From contig JAJKFJ010022906.1 in the NCBI GenBank assembly GCA_027382625.1, positions 62,001-126,000 on the forward strand: DNA of 64,000 bases, written 5' to 3'. The notes below the pieces were generated by a model. It worked only from the letters and a program-made list of their open reading frames with translations. It was not told where the DNA came from and searched no databases. Origin of the DNA: Tetmemena sp. SeJ-2015 (taxonomy: Eukaryota; Ciliophora; Spirotrichea; Sporadotrichida; Oxytrichidae). Position 1 is the first letter of the stretch, and every line of letters starts with the position of its first letter. Of this stretch, positions 46,901 through 58,462 are shown in pieces. The translations under genes were made by a program, and so were the position numbers.

Positions 46901-49900
46901 GATTAAAACTGCAATACTAGTTGCTAAAGCAAGAATAAGTGATTAGAAAAGGCTACAGTCTAAAGCTTTTAGGTCATTTTAGATAGTTATGGAAAGATAA
47001 GAAAGCAAAAAACTTTAAACCATCGAAACTGCTGAGGCTTAAAGATTTAGATTTATTTCAACTCTCTATTAGGAATGGGTCAGATTTACTAAAAAATGTT
47101 AGACAGAAAGACAGATAAGGAGGACTGTAATCAAATTCATGAACTAATTTAGATAGAGGTAGATCATCTCTGCTTGGAGATCTCAGTCTGTAAATTTAAA
47201 GCAAAGAAACAGAATAGTTGGAAATCTGAAAATATCAAAAGACTGTAAGAACTTTAAAATGCTTTCTGTGCTTTCAAATGGTGGAGAGAACTTTAAAGAG
47301 ATTTAAAAGAGAAGCAGTCTCTTATTCATCAAAAGCAGGAGTTATTGAAATAGAATAGGACTCTTTAAGCATGGACAATCTTATTTGTACGAAGGCTTAC
47401 TCTTAAAAGTAACCATAGAAAAGTTGGAATCCTTCATATTAAAAACATTCTCTAGCACTATTTAAGATAGTGGATTAATTTATCGACTAATTAAGGCCTC
47501 AAAAGGATCAGATTTTTCAGGCATAGAGCTAGAAGTTTGATAAGTACTCATTTCTAGAAACTAAAGGCCTTTTATCTCTAGAGAAAGATTTTCAAATCTC
47601 AACTTTAAGAATTTTTAAAAAAGAGAGCAAACAATATTCTCTTTGGAGCATTATCTAGTCTTTATTCTTTTACTAAGCAAAATGAAATCGATAGAAAAAT
47701 GAGAAAGGTTTCTGCTTTTATTTTCTTGGAAAAAACTTTGAAGAAGTGCTTTACTGTACTTTAGTAGAATTTAGCTTAGGCCAGAAAGAAAAATTAAATA
47801 TTAAATAAGAGAAAGTCTAGAATTTTAAAGAACTATATGAGCTTATTCATCAGAGAATATACTAGAGCTGATTTAGTCAAAAGGTTTTAAAAATATAGTT
47901 TAAATTTAAATTATTAGCGATGATTTATTTGAAAGCAAAATTATTTTTTAAAAATAACAGTTCCTTGATCGATGACATCCAGCTCTCTAATTTAAGGCTA
48001 TTTATTTTATTTAATATATAAAAGAATTTCTAACGATGATGTCGACCTCTCACAACTACAAATCGCACTCTGCTCTCCATGATGACTCCAGCCTCGACAG
48101 CAGTATTCAGCCACTTCCCTATCCATGTCGCTAGCTAGGGAGCTGCAGCTCAAGGATCCTTGGCTATCTTTATCTATCATCTCGACAAGTCCGAGAAACT
48201 TTGTCTATTGCAAGTGTAAAGCTGAATCATCGGCAAGCTTGAAGCTGGAGGGGAAGCGGCTGAGTACTGCTGTCGAGGCTGGAGTCATCATGGATAGCAG
48301 AGTGCGATTTGTAGTTATGAGAGGCCGACATCATCGTAAGAAATTCTTTTAAATTTTAAATAAAATGAAAAGGCTTAAACTAGAGAGCTGAATGTCATCA
48401 ATCAAGGAGCAGTTGTTTTTTATTTTGCTTTCAAATAAATTATCGCTTATAATATAAATAGTAATAATATAAACGAACTTTTGTTTTTATGATTAGCACA
48501 TCTAAACTGGAATTATTCAGTAATTAAATATTTTAGCATTGAACTTCTAATTAGAATATAAAATTGATTACATATTAAATTTGACTGGAAGCTAAGAAAC
48601 TGCACTTGAGTTAACTATAGCTAATGAAATTTAATAAATATTATCAAGAGTAAAAATTAAATGAAATTAATTTATTTATCTTAATTTAATAAATTAAAAA
48701 AATTCACGACTAAAACTTTGGAAAAATATTAAAAAAATTTTAACTTAAATTATTTATCATGAATATTTAACTATAAAAGCAATATAAATAGACTAATAAA
48801 TCATTTAAAGCTCTAAAACAGTTTCTTATGAAGAAAAACACTATAAAAATTAAGGTTCTTAAGGGGTTAAAATAATATCACACTAGACTGGAGGCCCTAT
48901 CATTAATTCAATTCAAAAATCAAGTTCGAAAGGAAACAAAAACAAAAATTAAAATGGAATTTATCAAAACAGTAGTTTAATTTAACTCTTCAAAGATAAG
49001 GCTTTCTTATATGGTATCAGTTCATTGCTGCTGAAGAAGATAAAAGTAAAATTTAATCGATGCTGTGAAAGCAAAACATTAATTCTTAAAAATCTAACAA
49101 ATATTCCTTGAACTCAAAAGATTTTCAGGAAAAAAATTGATACTCAAAAATACGTTGAAGCCTTTTACTATAAAAAATAGCATGAAGTATTTGAGAACTG
49201 GATATTTAAGCCTCTTTAAGTACGCGTTTGAGAGGTAAATTTTGCAAGCAAATCTTCTAAGATTTAAAGAATTAAAACGACTTAGAGTAAAGGTTGAAGT
49301 TCTTAATAAATTTTACGAAAATAAGACTCGAAGATAGAACAAACAACGTCTCAATTTATTTTTCTCTTACATTCATAAAAAGCTTGTGAGTTCAGCAGAC
49401 TTATGAAAAAGTCTTTATATAGCTTTAAAAAGTTTAAAATAAGGAATTAGTTTTGCAAACAAGTTTTTTGTCAAGCGAAGAAAAATAACCAATCATTATA
49501 TCTCTAAAAATGGATTGCAGCCTACAATGAGAATCAAAAAGTTAGACCATTAGAAAAAATAGCAGATTTATTTCTTCTGAAAAAGTCTTTTGATCTATTT
49601 AGTAAAAAGGTATCTTACTTCTCCAGCTTAAGCAGTAAACTGATGCTATGAGCTCTAGAGCTGATGATTACTTTTTCTAAAGATAGTTCAGAGATCATTG
49701 AAGTAACTGTTTACTCATTCATAAAGACGAAGACTCTCCAAAATGAAAAACATACTTGCTAATTAAGCAATTCAGCGAAAAACACTCAATGCTTGGAAGC
49801 GTAACCTTATTTAAATACACCAAGATAAAATGAGGTTTTTAATGGTCTAAAATTTTAGAATATTGAATCTCCAAAGAAAAGCGTTTAACAATCTTATATT

Positions 49901-52900
49901 TGGTAAATAGATACAGCAAGATCAACTAAAAGAGCCAGCTTAATGCTTTCAAAAAGAAATATGCAATTAAAGAAAAAGTACTTCTTTAGATTTATAAGAA
50001 ACATTCAAACAGAAAGCGCAATTCTAGGCAGTTTCTTTGATAGACTTAAAGTACTAGACAGGATACAAATGAGGCCCAAATTTAACTTATGGAAAGCTTA
50101 CACAATACAACAAAATAAGCAGATAGCTGCTCAAAACTTCAGAATTGAGAGAGGATTTTCATATTTAAAAAGGAAATGTTTTGACTTAATAAGAGTTCAT
50201 ATTCTACTTAGAAAAGATCTTCAGCAAACATTATTTTATTATAATAAAGACAAGAAATAGTAAGTCAGATGCACACAAAGAGTCTCAAGCTAAAGTATTT
50301 TGCTAAATTAATTCACCAAGCCACTTAAGAAATTAAGATTAACAAGAGACTCTCAAGTTATAGTGAAAACCAAAATTTAAAAAGAAAGAGATGAAAAATT
50401 AAAAAAATTTTAGTCCCGTATAAACTTTTCCTCTTGAAATTAGTAATGCACAAAATTTATAAAACTCAAACCGTGAAGTCTAGAATTTTAGAATGGGTTT
50501 AAGATTTTAAATGCATTTGAATTATAGATTATAGAGAGCCAAAGTCTACTTAATTAGAGACTATTAAATTTTGAGGGTCCAGTTTGTATTATAAAAATAA
50601 CTTTTATAATTATCTTTAAAAGTTGTTTTTTAATTCCAATTTACTATTTTCTTAATTCTTTAAAAGAATGAGGATTTACTTTGAAGCGATAATTGAGGGA
50701 GTAAATAAAGTGAGAATGCAAAACCACTTAAATAGACAAGCTAGATAGTTTTCAAAAGCCTAGTACTCAAAAAAGATTTTTATTTCCCTACAAAAGAATC
50801 GCTTTTACAAATAAATCTATAAGGTTATTAATCAAAGATAAAAAATGAGATAGAGCTTCGAAGCACTAACAAAATGGAAGGCTTCATATTTGCAATCTAA
50901 TGGATTAACTTAAATGTTTTAAGTTCTCTCAACAAACCATAATACTAGAATGCAGAAATAGTTCTTTTAGAGAATAGTAAAGCTTAGTTTTTACTAATAA
51001 ATATTTGAGACTTTGCAATCAAAGAGACTTCGCAGCTACTCTTTATCATTCTTTAGCATTTTAAAAAGAGATTTATATCATGAGCAAATAATATCTTAAC
51101 TAAGAATTTTAAGAAATTCCGAAACTAAAAAGCAGTGTTTCTTTGTTCTGAGAGCATTTTGGCATGATCAAAAGAACAAAGATTTATTAGCAACAAGTTA
51201 ACTGCATCATTTAGTTTAAGTAAACAACAGTAACTCTCTTCGAATTTGCTTTGATTAACTAAGACAATTTGCATAATTCTCAAGGGTTAAGAACTAATAG
51301 TATAGGATCAATTTAAATTGCGGAAATAGAATAATTTTAATACAAACTCACCTAGCCCTGGAAATAATTATTACATACTACAGTGAAGTGTGAGTGAGTA
51401 ATAGCTTTAATTTCCAAAATGCTTATACTCTAAATTGCATTGTTTAATAAGTGTGAGGGTGAGGATGGCTAGTTGGCCTGCACCAGCTGCATGACGATGA
51501 GAAAGCTCAAGTCTTGCTTGACCAACTCCCACAGGCGCTTGATAGGGTTGAGGGTGCAGCAATAGGAAGGAAAATATTCGATTTAGAAGTTGGCTGGAAT
51601 GGCCTGGAGGATCTTCGAGCTTTTGTGAATTGAGAGGTTGTCCATGAGAATGATAGAGCCTGGTTTTTAGAATTGGCACTAGTTCCAAGAAGTAGGCGAG
51701 GAAGTGGTGGAGGTTGTTGCTAACGACAAGAATCTTGCAGTGGAGGAGGCCGCCTGTCTCGCTGATCTCACAATAGCAGTAAATAGCTCCCGCGCTATTT
51801 TGGATATGGACCTTCATCCACTCCTTGAGCCAGCTCCGCTTAGGTGACTGCTATGCGTTGAATGTTGACTCATCGAGGTACACTATGTGTCGGTCCTCCA
51901 GGTCCCACCGCACAAGCCGCTTTGAGAATTCTTTCTGCTTTCTCTGCGTCTCTTGTTCCTTGTCCTCCTTGCGGAGTAATGAAAAGCCTGCAACTCTGTA
52001 TCGGTCCCCATTGGGGAGGTTAATCTTTCGCTGACCAAACGTAGAGAAATGCGAGATGTCGTAGCGAGGATGTAGAAAATAACAACGCTTAGCAATGCTC
52101 ATGTGAGCAGCCTTATGCAGTGCCTTAATTGAGGTGATGCGGCTCTCAGTTTCGGGAGAGAGAAATTGCATCCAGCCACTTCCCGATTTGCTCACCCCAT
52201 AATAAAGCCATTCTTGCTCCTACCCAAAAGTATCATGTTGACTGCTTCAACACGAAAACCTAAGATGCTTGCAACTTGAGGGTAGGTGAGGCGGAGAATT
52301 TAATATGAATGAAGGGATCTAAAGCATAGAAAAATGGCGGAGAGCCTCTGTGCGTATTTGAGCCGGCTCTCCGGCTGAGGAATCAAGCTCAGATCTGGTT
52401 ATGTGATGACGAATAGAAGGAAGGCTAGAGAAGAGGAATGACCAGGGTAGAACTCCTTGAACTTTGTTTTCTGAATACGTGTCGTGTCGAATGGGACTCC
52501 ATTTCAGAGTCACCTATTACGATTAAAATATCTATTAATAAAGAATAATCCTTAATAATATTTGATCCTATACTATAAGCTATGCTAAATTTTAATTTAA
52601 TGTCAGTCTACACTCATAGACTACTTAAAAAAGCAATAGTAGCCATGCAAATCATAGCATTCAAGGAGTAAACAATCCAGCAAGCTTAAATACAAATCAA
52701 AAGATTAAATACTTAAAAATATTTCTTTAGATGGATTCAAGCTTTACAGAAGTCACTTTAAATAGGCATATATAATTTATCAACTAGCAAAGGATGCATT
52801 TTAATCATAATATTTTAAAGGCAGAGTGCCTAAGTATTTAATGAATGGAAGAAAATTTATGCTAAATCTAAAATTGCAAAAACATTCTGCTAGTTTTAAC

Positions 52901-55378
52901 TCATGCAGCGAGTTTATTCTCTAGTTTTTGAGTCTTTAAAATTCAATGCTTAAAGAGAGAAGTTTAATATTTTTATAAGCATCTGAAATATTGTGGTCAA
53001 GAGATTGGTTAAAATCACTAATTTTACATCCTTAAAGCTATTATGCTTAGTTGGATGGATTAACACAACCTGAAAAAGATCTCTTTGAATATGACTTAGT
53101 TTAAATTATTTGATAAGTTCCATAGCGTAAAATTGCTCAAAAGCGTTGTGACTGAGTGGAAGCAAATAGTTGAGTATAAATTGGCTCAAAGATAAGCAAT
53201 ATAACATCTACAACAAGCATTCTATTCAAATCCTAATTTATACAAACCACTTCTTGTTATTAGAAATGTTAGCGTTTATAAGGCCTTCTCTGCATTGAAG
53301 TTAGGAACTAAAATATCCAATGAGTCCATTATTCTCAGAAATAACACTCTAGAAATTTACTACTCAAGATTTCATTAAATTTATTTAAAAGACTAATGAG
53401 AAAAGGATTCTTTCAAATAAGGCTCTATGTAAGCAAAAGAATATAAGATAAGAAACTCAGAGCATTGAGAAATCATATCATAAGAAGGAGATGGTTCGCC
53501 CATCTATTTAAAGCTACCTAAATCAGATCATAAAAGAGAGCAAAACACAGCAAGCTTAAATGTTTGGAATGACAAACATAATAAGGAAGGCGTTTATAAG
53601 TCTTATTGAGTATAATTTTATAATTAATTAATCAATAGTTTGTAATAGAGTATGCAAACATGAGATAGCAATACAGAGTCAAAACTTAGTTTGCTGAAGA
53701 GCTTTATTTTAAACGACTTGCAGATAAAGTGTTGATTGGTCTTAGAATTAACACAGTTTAAGAGTAGGAGACCTAGAGGCATCTTATTGCCAGTAGCACT
53801 AAGTCTTAATTCAATGACCCCTCAATTATATATAAAATATAGATGGAAATTTAAAAGAAAATATAATTAAATTATAAAATTAATTATTAAAACCGAAATG
53901 AGCAGCAGATAAGTATTAAATTTAAATTATATTTAAAGCAATTCGATTAATCATGGAATTCTAAGAAACTTTTATCCTTGTAGGTTATGTCTGTGAGGTC
54001 TAGGAATGAGCTATCTCAAGCACAAAGTTAAGTACGAGACTGATTAGGAAATTTGAACTTTGTGAAATCAATATTGCTTCGAGCTCCCACCCAATCACAA
54101 TCGCCGAAAAGTAAAGTCATAATAAGATTAAATAATCTATCGAACAAGCCGCATATTCAGCTAATATTTAACAACTCTTCATTTATTATTTTCATATTAT
54201 TTTCAACAATGTAAATAATTCTTTTTAATTAAATTGGATAAAATCAGTCTAGATATGAACAAGACTTGAGTAATTTATAACTTGAGGTGCTCTTAAGTTT
54301 AGGACTATTTGGAGAAAAAGAAGTTAGTAACAGAGCTCTATCTTAAAAAGCTACTTTACAAATGCTTTATTTCTTGGGGAAATATGGCACTCTGTCTCAG
54401 TGAAGATGGACAAGATGACTAGAGTGAGAGCATGGACAATATTAATGAGCAAGAAAATGCTTATTATAATGATTACCACAATTAAGAGAGAAACGAAAGT
54501 TAAATGCTGGTTCTTAGTAGAGATGAAGCACATCCACAATTCATTAACTCCTTACAGTAATATTCTGTAATCAACAAGAGTCTATTATCGCCTAATCAGG
54601 ATAAATTTTATTTTTTATTTTAATGGACGAGTTGTTATTTTCACAAGGATATCAACAAAGAAGCTTTTTGTCACCATTGAGTGGGGATCAGCATCCATTA
54701 ATTCATTCAAAGTATGGCTAGATAGAAATGAGATCTCCTAGAACTGCTGATAAAGAGTCAAGCCTTCTTCTTTAGAGTTAATACTAGGATATTAATATTT
54801 TATTTATGTTGTACTAGCCTCATGAAAGAAGCATAGAGATAATTGATCAGGATTGTGGGAATGGGCGAAATTTTGATGATTATGAAGTTGAATCTGAGGA
54901 GTTCTAAAATGATATTCAAGATTAAATCAATTAGAATGATAATGTATCTCAACTGTAGTAGTCAATTTATTAAATTATTGTTTTTGAATTATTAATTGGA
55001 AGCGCGACTGAGGAAGATGGAACGTTTCAATTTTTCAAGCCTAAAATTGAAAAAGGTGTTGCAGCTTAAATAATCCCATCCTAAAAAACTTTTAAAGGTG
55101 GAAACTCTTTCGGACCCAACAACTTAAGTAGCAAGCAGTCCTCACTATCTAATAGGCAATATTAGCACTAACTCAGTTAAGAATTGGACAGTAGATACTC
55201 TCAAGCCACCAGCAGAAATTTGAGATACTCTCAATAGCAGGATGCTGACGACATAGAGGGTACAGATCAATTTGGAATGGTGGATGAAATTCAGGAACTA
55301 CAGCACGAAATAGTAGAAGAGGTATATCCCTACTCACAGTCTAATTATCAACCCAGAACTAACACACAATATCTCTGA
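43990..55378 (+). CDS. giant Sfi1-like centrin-binding-repeat protein
   Basis: Long series of short helical repeats with aromatic anchors, the Sfi1 pattern (A...LL..F..W): LLKSLRCWKNFVKIEK, LFANFLSWMENTSTKL, KSHYFMTWIKTAILVAKARI, QTLQAWTILFVRRL-type, LRQWINLSTNQGLKR, FKYAFERQILQANLLRFKEL, LQKWIAAYNENQKVR, LNAWKRNLIQIHQ, KFNLWKAYTIQQNKQIAAQN, FEALTKWKASYLQS, KYFFRWIQALQKSL, VFNEWKKIYAKSK, LLYKCFISWGNMAL. Sfi1 proteins bind centrin along long helices at basal bodies; ciliates have families of them. The C-terminal about 300 residues are acidic and Gln/Ser-rich, ending QPRTNTQYL with TGA 55376-55378. It is interrupted by small IESs, a foldback element, a transposase remnant and an R1 repeat. Start and N-terminal model are approximate. 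Confidence 0.65.
45318..45956. repeat. diverged inverted duplication inside Sfi1-like locus
   Basis: About 45318-45525 (+) reads ATTATTAGAAGTCTTGAA..., CATATCTCAAATTTAAAGCT, AATGTAATTTAAATAAAATA, TACTCAAGATACATCCTCC; the reverse complement of about 45760-45956 repeats these with roughly 80% identity. Translated, the arms give QHISNLKLREPT and QQISNLKLRAPT. The spacer is about 235 bp. It may be an inverted partial duplicate of a coding segment or arms of an old foldback element. Confidence 0.6.
46753..46798. other. IES in Sfi1-like gene, pointer AAGG
   Basis: 46-bp insert bounded by AAGG (46749-46752, 46795-46798). Removal joins SSFKG to WKFVASFNKEQRKKV, changing frame correctly; a 45-bp GT..AG intron at the same place would not give the right frame. 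Confidence 0.8.
47187..47212. other. IES in Sfi1-like gene, pointer CAG
   Basis: 26-bp insert bounded by CAG (47184-47186, 47210-47212). Removal joins SAWRSQ to NSWKSENIKRLQEL. A 23-bp GT..AG intron (47190-47212) would also restore the frame. Confidence 0.6.
47917..48447. mobile_element. foldback/MITE-like element in Sfi1-like locus
   Basis: Imperfect palindrome with ends AGCGATGATTTATTTGAAAG and its complement CTTTCAAATAAATTATCGCT, then TTGATCGATGACATCCAGCT and CTCACAACTACAAATCGCAC on the left mirrored on the right. A GC-richer 150-bp loop (48100-48250) has no convincing gene. The target duplication is not clear (ATT/TAT-rich flanks). Confidence 0.7.
49383..49411. other. IES (or intron) in Sfi1-like gene, pointer AAAAAG
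   Basis: 29-bp insert bounded by AAAAAG (49377-49382, 49406-49411); removal joins SYIHKK to SLYSFKKFKIRNQF. A 26-bp intron GTGAGT...AAAAAG inside it would also restore the frame. Confidence 0.6.
51400..52520 (-). pseudogene. Tc1/mariner-IS630 transposase, decayed
   Basis: DDE transposase remnant. HTH-like LTYPQVASILGFRVEAVNMI (near 52260), then after a shift SGSGWMQFLSPETESRI; catalytic region HIVYLDESTFNA (first Asp, about 51855), WLKEWMKVHI, GGLLHCKILVVSNNL; after another shift near 51665 SIILMDNLSIHKSSKI (second Asp) and EYFPSYCCTLNPIKRLWEL. The third catalytic residue of the NPIE motif reads Lys. At least two frameshifts. One in-frame TAG (51824 region) must be Gln. The ends of the element were not found. 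It interrupts the Sfi1-like gene between FDQLRQFA and AIVAMQIIAFKEQ. Confidence 0.75.
53925..54192 (+). repeat. R1 dispersed repeat, diverged partial copy
   Basis: AATTCGATTAATCATGGAAT, ACTTTTATCCTTGTAGG, CTATCGAACAAGCCGC and ACTCTTCATTTATTATTTT mark it. It lies between two coding blocks of the Sfi1-like gene (before EDYLEKKKLVTELYL). Confidence 0.6.
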
Positions 55379-55399
55379 TTAAACACTTATTCTTACATA

Positions 55400-56868
55400 A
55401 TATTACTAATTTAAGCTTGATTTAGCAAAACTTTTTTTAAAATTAATTGCTGTTAATTTACGTTATCTATTATCTATCTGGTTTACCCTTGTAGATCATG
55501 AGTTTCCTGGCAGTTGAGAAAAGTGTCCATTTGGGACGATCTAGGGCTCATTCGATAGCGCTTGCAAAATTAGGAGGACTTTATCCTGTGCGTTGACCCT
55601 CTATCTGCCCTCCTGATAGAGTTAACTGGACTTTAATGTGGCAGGTGCCAATTGTTCATAAATGCAACCCCCTAATTATTTTGCCCTCACAAATTGAGGA
55701 TTCAGCCTGCATGCACAGGATCATTGTTTCTCCCCTTGAGATGAGCGTTCGATTGATACCCATATTGTTAGGGTTAATTAAATATTTTATTGCCTCAAGC
55801 ACCTTCACAAAAACAACATCATTCATAGAGATATTAAACCTTCAAATATTCTCAACTCAAAAACTTAAAAGTTAAAATAGTTCCTTATTTATATTTAAGA
55901 AGAAAAAAAACTAAAATTATTTCAGCTATAATAAGGAAAAAAAAGTTTTTTTAGAGATGGTGCTCATAATATCTGAGAAACAGAATGGTTTTTAGAAATT
56001 ATTTAAAGTTGAATTATTATAAATCACTTTTTTGAAATTAATTAGGTTAACTGTCAATTAAATAAAAACTTTTACCCGAGGGGGGTTCGAACGACCGTCC
56101 TCCAATCATTAATCAGACTTCGCCCTGCTCAATGGTATTCCTACTATTGAGTCTGATTAATGATTGGAGGACGGTCGTTCGAACCCCCTCGGGTAAAAGT
56201 TTTTATTTAATTGACAGTTAACCTAATTAATTTCAAAAAAGTGATTTATAATAATTCAACTTTAAATAATTTCTAAAAACCATTCTGTTTCTCAGATATT
56301 ATGAGCACCATCTCTAAAAAAACTTTTTTTTCCTTATTATAGCTGAAATAATTTTAGTTTTTTTTCTTCTTAAATATAAATAAGGAACTATTTTAACTTT
56401 TAAGTTTTTGAGTTGAGAATATTTGAAGGTTTAATATCTCTATGAATGATGTTGTTTTTGTGAAGGTGCTTGAGGCAATAAAATATTTAATTAACCCTAA
56501 CAATATGGGTATCAATCGAACGCTCATCTCAAGGGGAGAAACAATGATCCTGTGCATGCAGGCTGAATCCTCAATTTGTGAGGGCAAAATAATTAGGGGG
56601 TTGCATTTATGAACAATTGGCACCTGCCACATTAAAGTCCAGTTAACTCTATCAGGAGGGCAGATAGAGGGTCAACGCACAGGATAAAGTCCTCCTAATT
56701 TTGCAAGCGCTATCGAATGAGCCCTAGATCGTCCCAAATGGACACTTTTCTCAACTGCCAGGAAACTCATGATCTACAAGGGTAAACCAGATAGATAATA
56801 GATAACGTAAATTAACAGCAATTAATTTTAAAAAAAGTTTTGCTAAATCAAGCTTAAATTAGTAATAT
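55400..56868. repeat. 1.47-kb near-perfect palindrome
   Basis: Arms 55400-56119 and 56150-56868 are reverse complements with at most one indel that I can see; the spacer is about 30 bp. The arms begin 22 bp after the Sfi1-like stop. Each contains a kinase fragment. No target duplication was identified. Such perfection means a recent event, or a template-switch artefact of amplification or assembly. Confidence 0.85.
55636..55905 (+). pseudogene. protein-kinase fragment (left arm; inverted copy 56363-56632)
   Basis: Two kinase pieces in different frames. CNPLIILPSQIEDSACMH resembles the strand 4-5 region (HPxIIxL...FED...L). Then, one frame over, FYCLKHLHKNNIIHRDIKPS followed by NIL is the catalytic loop HRDxKPxN of Ser/Thr kinases. 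The activation segment, DFG and C-lobe are missing. Could be a decayed duplicate or a dislocated germline segment of a kinase gene. The same sequence is present inverted in the other arm. Confidence 0.65.
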
Positions 56869-57068
56869 ATTCAACAAATATTCTCAAAATCAGGATTGAG
56901 GTCAAAAATTAAATTAACTTTAAGATGAAGTATTTATTCTTAAAGATAGAAAGTTGGAGCCAAATTCAGGAAAAATCATATTTAATTCTAATAGTAATTT
57001 GATTGAAGGCCAGATATAATTAATCAGATTAATATTTCTGAGACACATTAATAATTAAAACCAAATTT

Positions 57069-58202
57069 TGGTACATTAATACACCGGTAAAATCAGGGCG
57101 TACTAGAATTTCATGCTCCTATTGTACGAATGTACTAATGTACTTGTTTACTAATGCAAAGCTAAAAATGCAAACTCGCGATTGCAATATATTTAAAGCA
57201 ATCATTAGGGAATAGGGTTTAGGGTGTTAATGAGTATTTAGATTTTCGAAAAAATTATATTAAGCTGCTTAATATATTAACAACTTATAATTATATTAAT
57301 GGCATCTCAAAAATCTTTTGGTAAAGACTCTAAGGACTTTAGACGAAGTCTCGCTTCTTCTTTAGTGATAATGTAAGCTAAGCCTCTGGAGATCATACTT
57401 ATCTTAGGGACAAGATTTAGGTGCTCTCATCCAGGCAGGTCCTCATTTCCATTTGAGGGCATGTAGCCTCTCTACCTGCCGATAACAATCAAACCTTATT
57501 TTGGCGAGGCATCTGCAAAAGATATTTATAATTGAGCTCCTGACAGATGCTAACGGAAACTTTATGGTGAACCAACGCGCAGTGAGCTTCGACATCAAAC
57601 TAGTCAGTATGTGCGAAATTAACAATCCAAATTTCCTTGGGCGTAAGAACTTGGCCAGAATGAAGATCCTGATGGAGGGCGATGGATATCCTGTCAACAT
57701 AAAATGGGGAGCGATTGAGATGAGAAGGCTGCAAGGTGATCTGACTTCCAATGACTATCCTCTGGAAGTACTGAAGGGACTCAATATCGAGGCGTTCCTG
57801 AATAGAACAGAACTAATCCACATGATGAAAGAGGGTATAAAATAGTCTTCAACATCTCCATTAATTGACATCGAGCAGTCAAAGTATTTTGAGAGCAGAT
57901 TGATAATAGAGGCAGAGATCCAACATGCAGTAGGGCAGTTCTCAGAAGAAGGAACTGAACAGAATGAGAAATGCGAGAAGCAGCAGAGAGCAAAGTGAGA
58001 TTCGTAAGTTTCGTATCAGTATTATATTTTATAAGCATTTATTTATAAACAACCAAAAATCTTTTCCCCTATTGCAGTTTTTTCATCTTTGAAAAAGTCC
58101 ATCTGCATTAGCTAGGTCTAATCAGCAGACTAGCACATTTGTACACTAGTGCAATTGAAGTGTAATAAAATGTACGCCCTAATTGTACGAATGTACCAAT
58201 TG
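57069..58202 (+). mobile_element. Rep element 3, degenerate ends
   Basis: Related to elements 1 and 2 by its protein and by origin-like modules at both sides: TTGGTACATTAATACACC then AATCAGGGCGTACT (57096-57101) with ATTGTACGAATGTACTAATG (left), and TGTACACTAGTGC...AATGTACGCCCTAATTG then TACGAATGTACCAATT (right, ACGCCC 58174-58179). I could not find TAGGATGAATACG-type ends or a TA duplication, so the limits are those of the modules. Confidence 0.65.
57301..57998 (+). pseudogene. CRESS/SF3-like Rep of element 3, frameshifted
   Basis: ATG 57301 gives ASQKSFGKDSKDFRR, which is followed one frame over by SRFFFSDN (motif-1-like), then in the first frame YLPITIKPYFGEAS (compare YMALFVKPK of element 1). 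From 57501 to TGA 57996-57998 one frame is intact: LVSMCEINNPNFLGRKNL (Walker-B-like), KILMEGDGYPVNIKWG, GDLTSNDYPLEVLKG (motif C TSN), SPLIDIEQSKYFESRLI. The C-terminal blocks align with both other Rep proteins. No Walker A seen. Confidence 0.6.
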
Positions 58203-58462
58203 CTGAATTTTAGTTTTCTTTTAATTAAAGTATAAAATTAATATTTAATAAGATTATTTAATTTACTTTTGATATTCTTTGAATTCCTCCTAGAGTTAAA
58301 GGCGCATTCAACTGATCATGACTACAATCACGCTATCTATACTATGGCTTTAATTATTTAAATGTGAATTTGAATTTTTTACACCTCCTTGACTCAAAGA
58401 ATAATAATAATTGATTATTTACTCTTATTCCTCATTAAAGATATTAAGCCAATAAAATAATC

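Noticed and set aside
56075..56200. tRNA-like GGTTCGAACGACC and 7-bp ACCCGAG/CTCGGGT pairing
   Set aside because: GTTCGAAC is itself palindromic and the pairing comes from the large palindrome; T-arm stems do not pair and no cloverleaf can be drawn.
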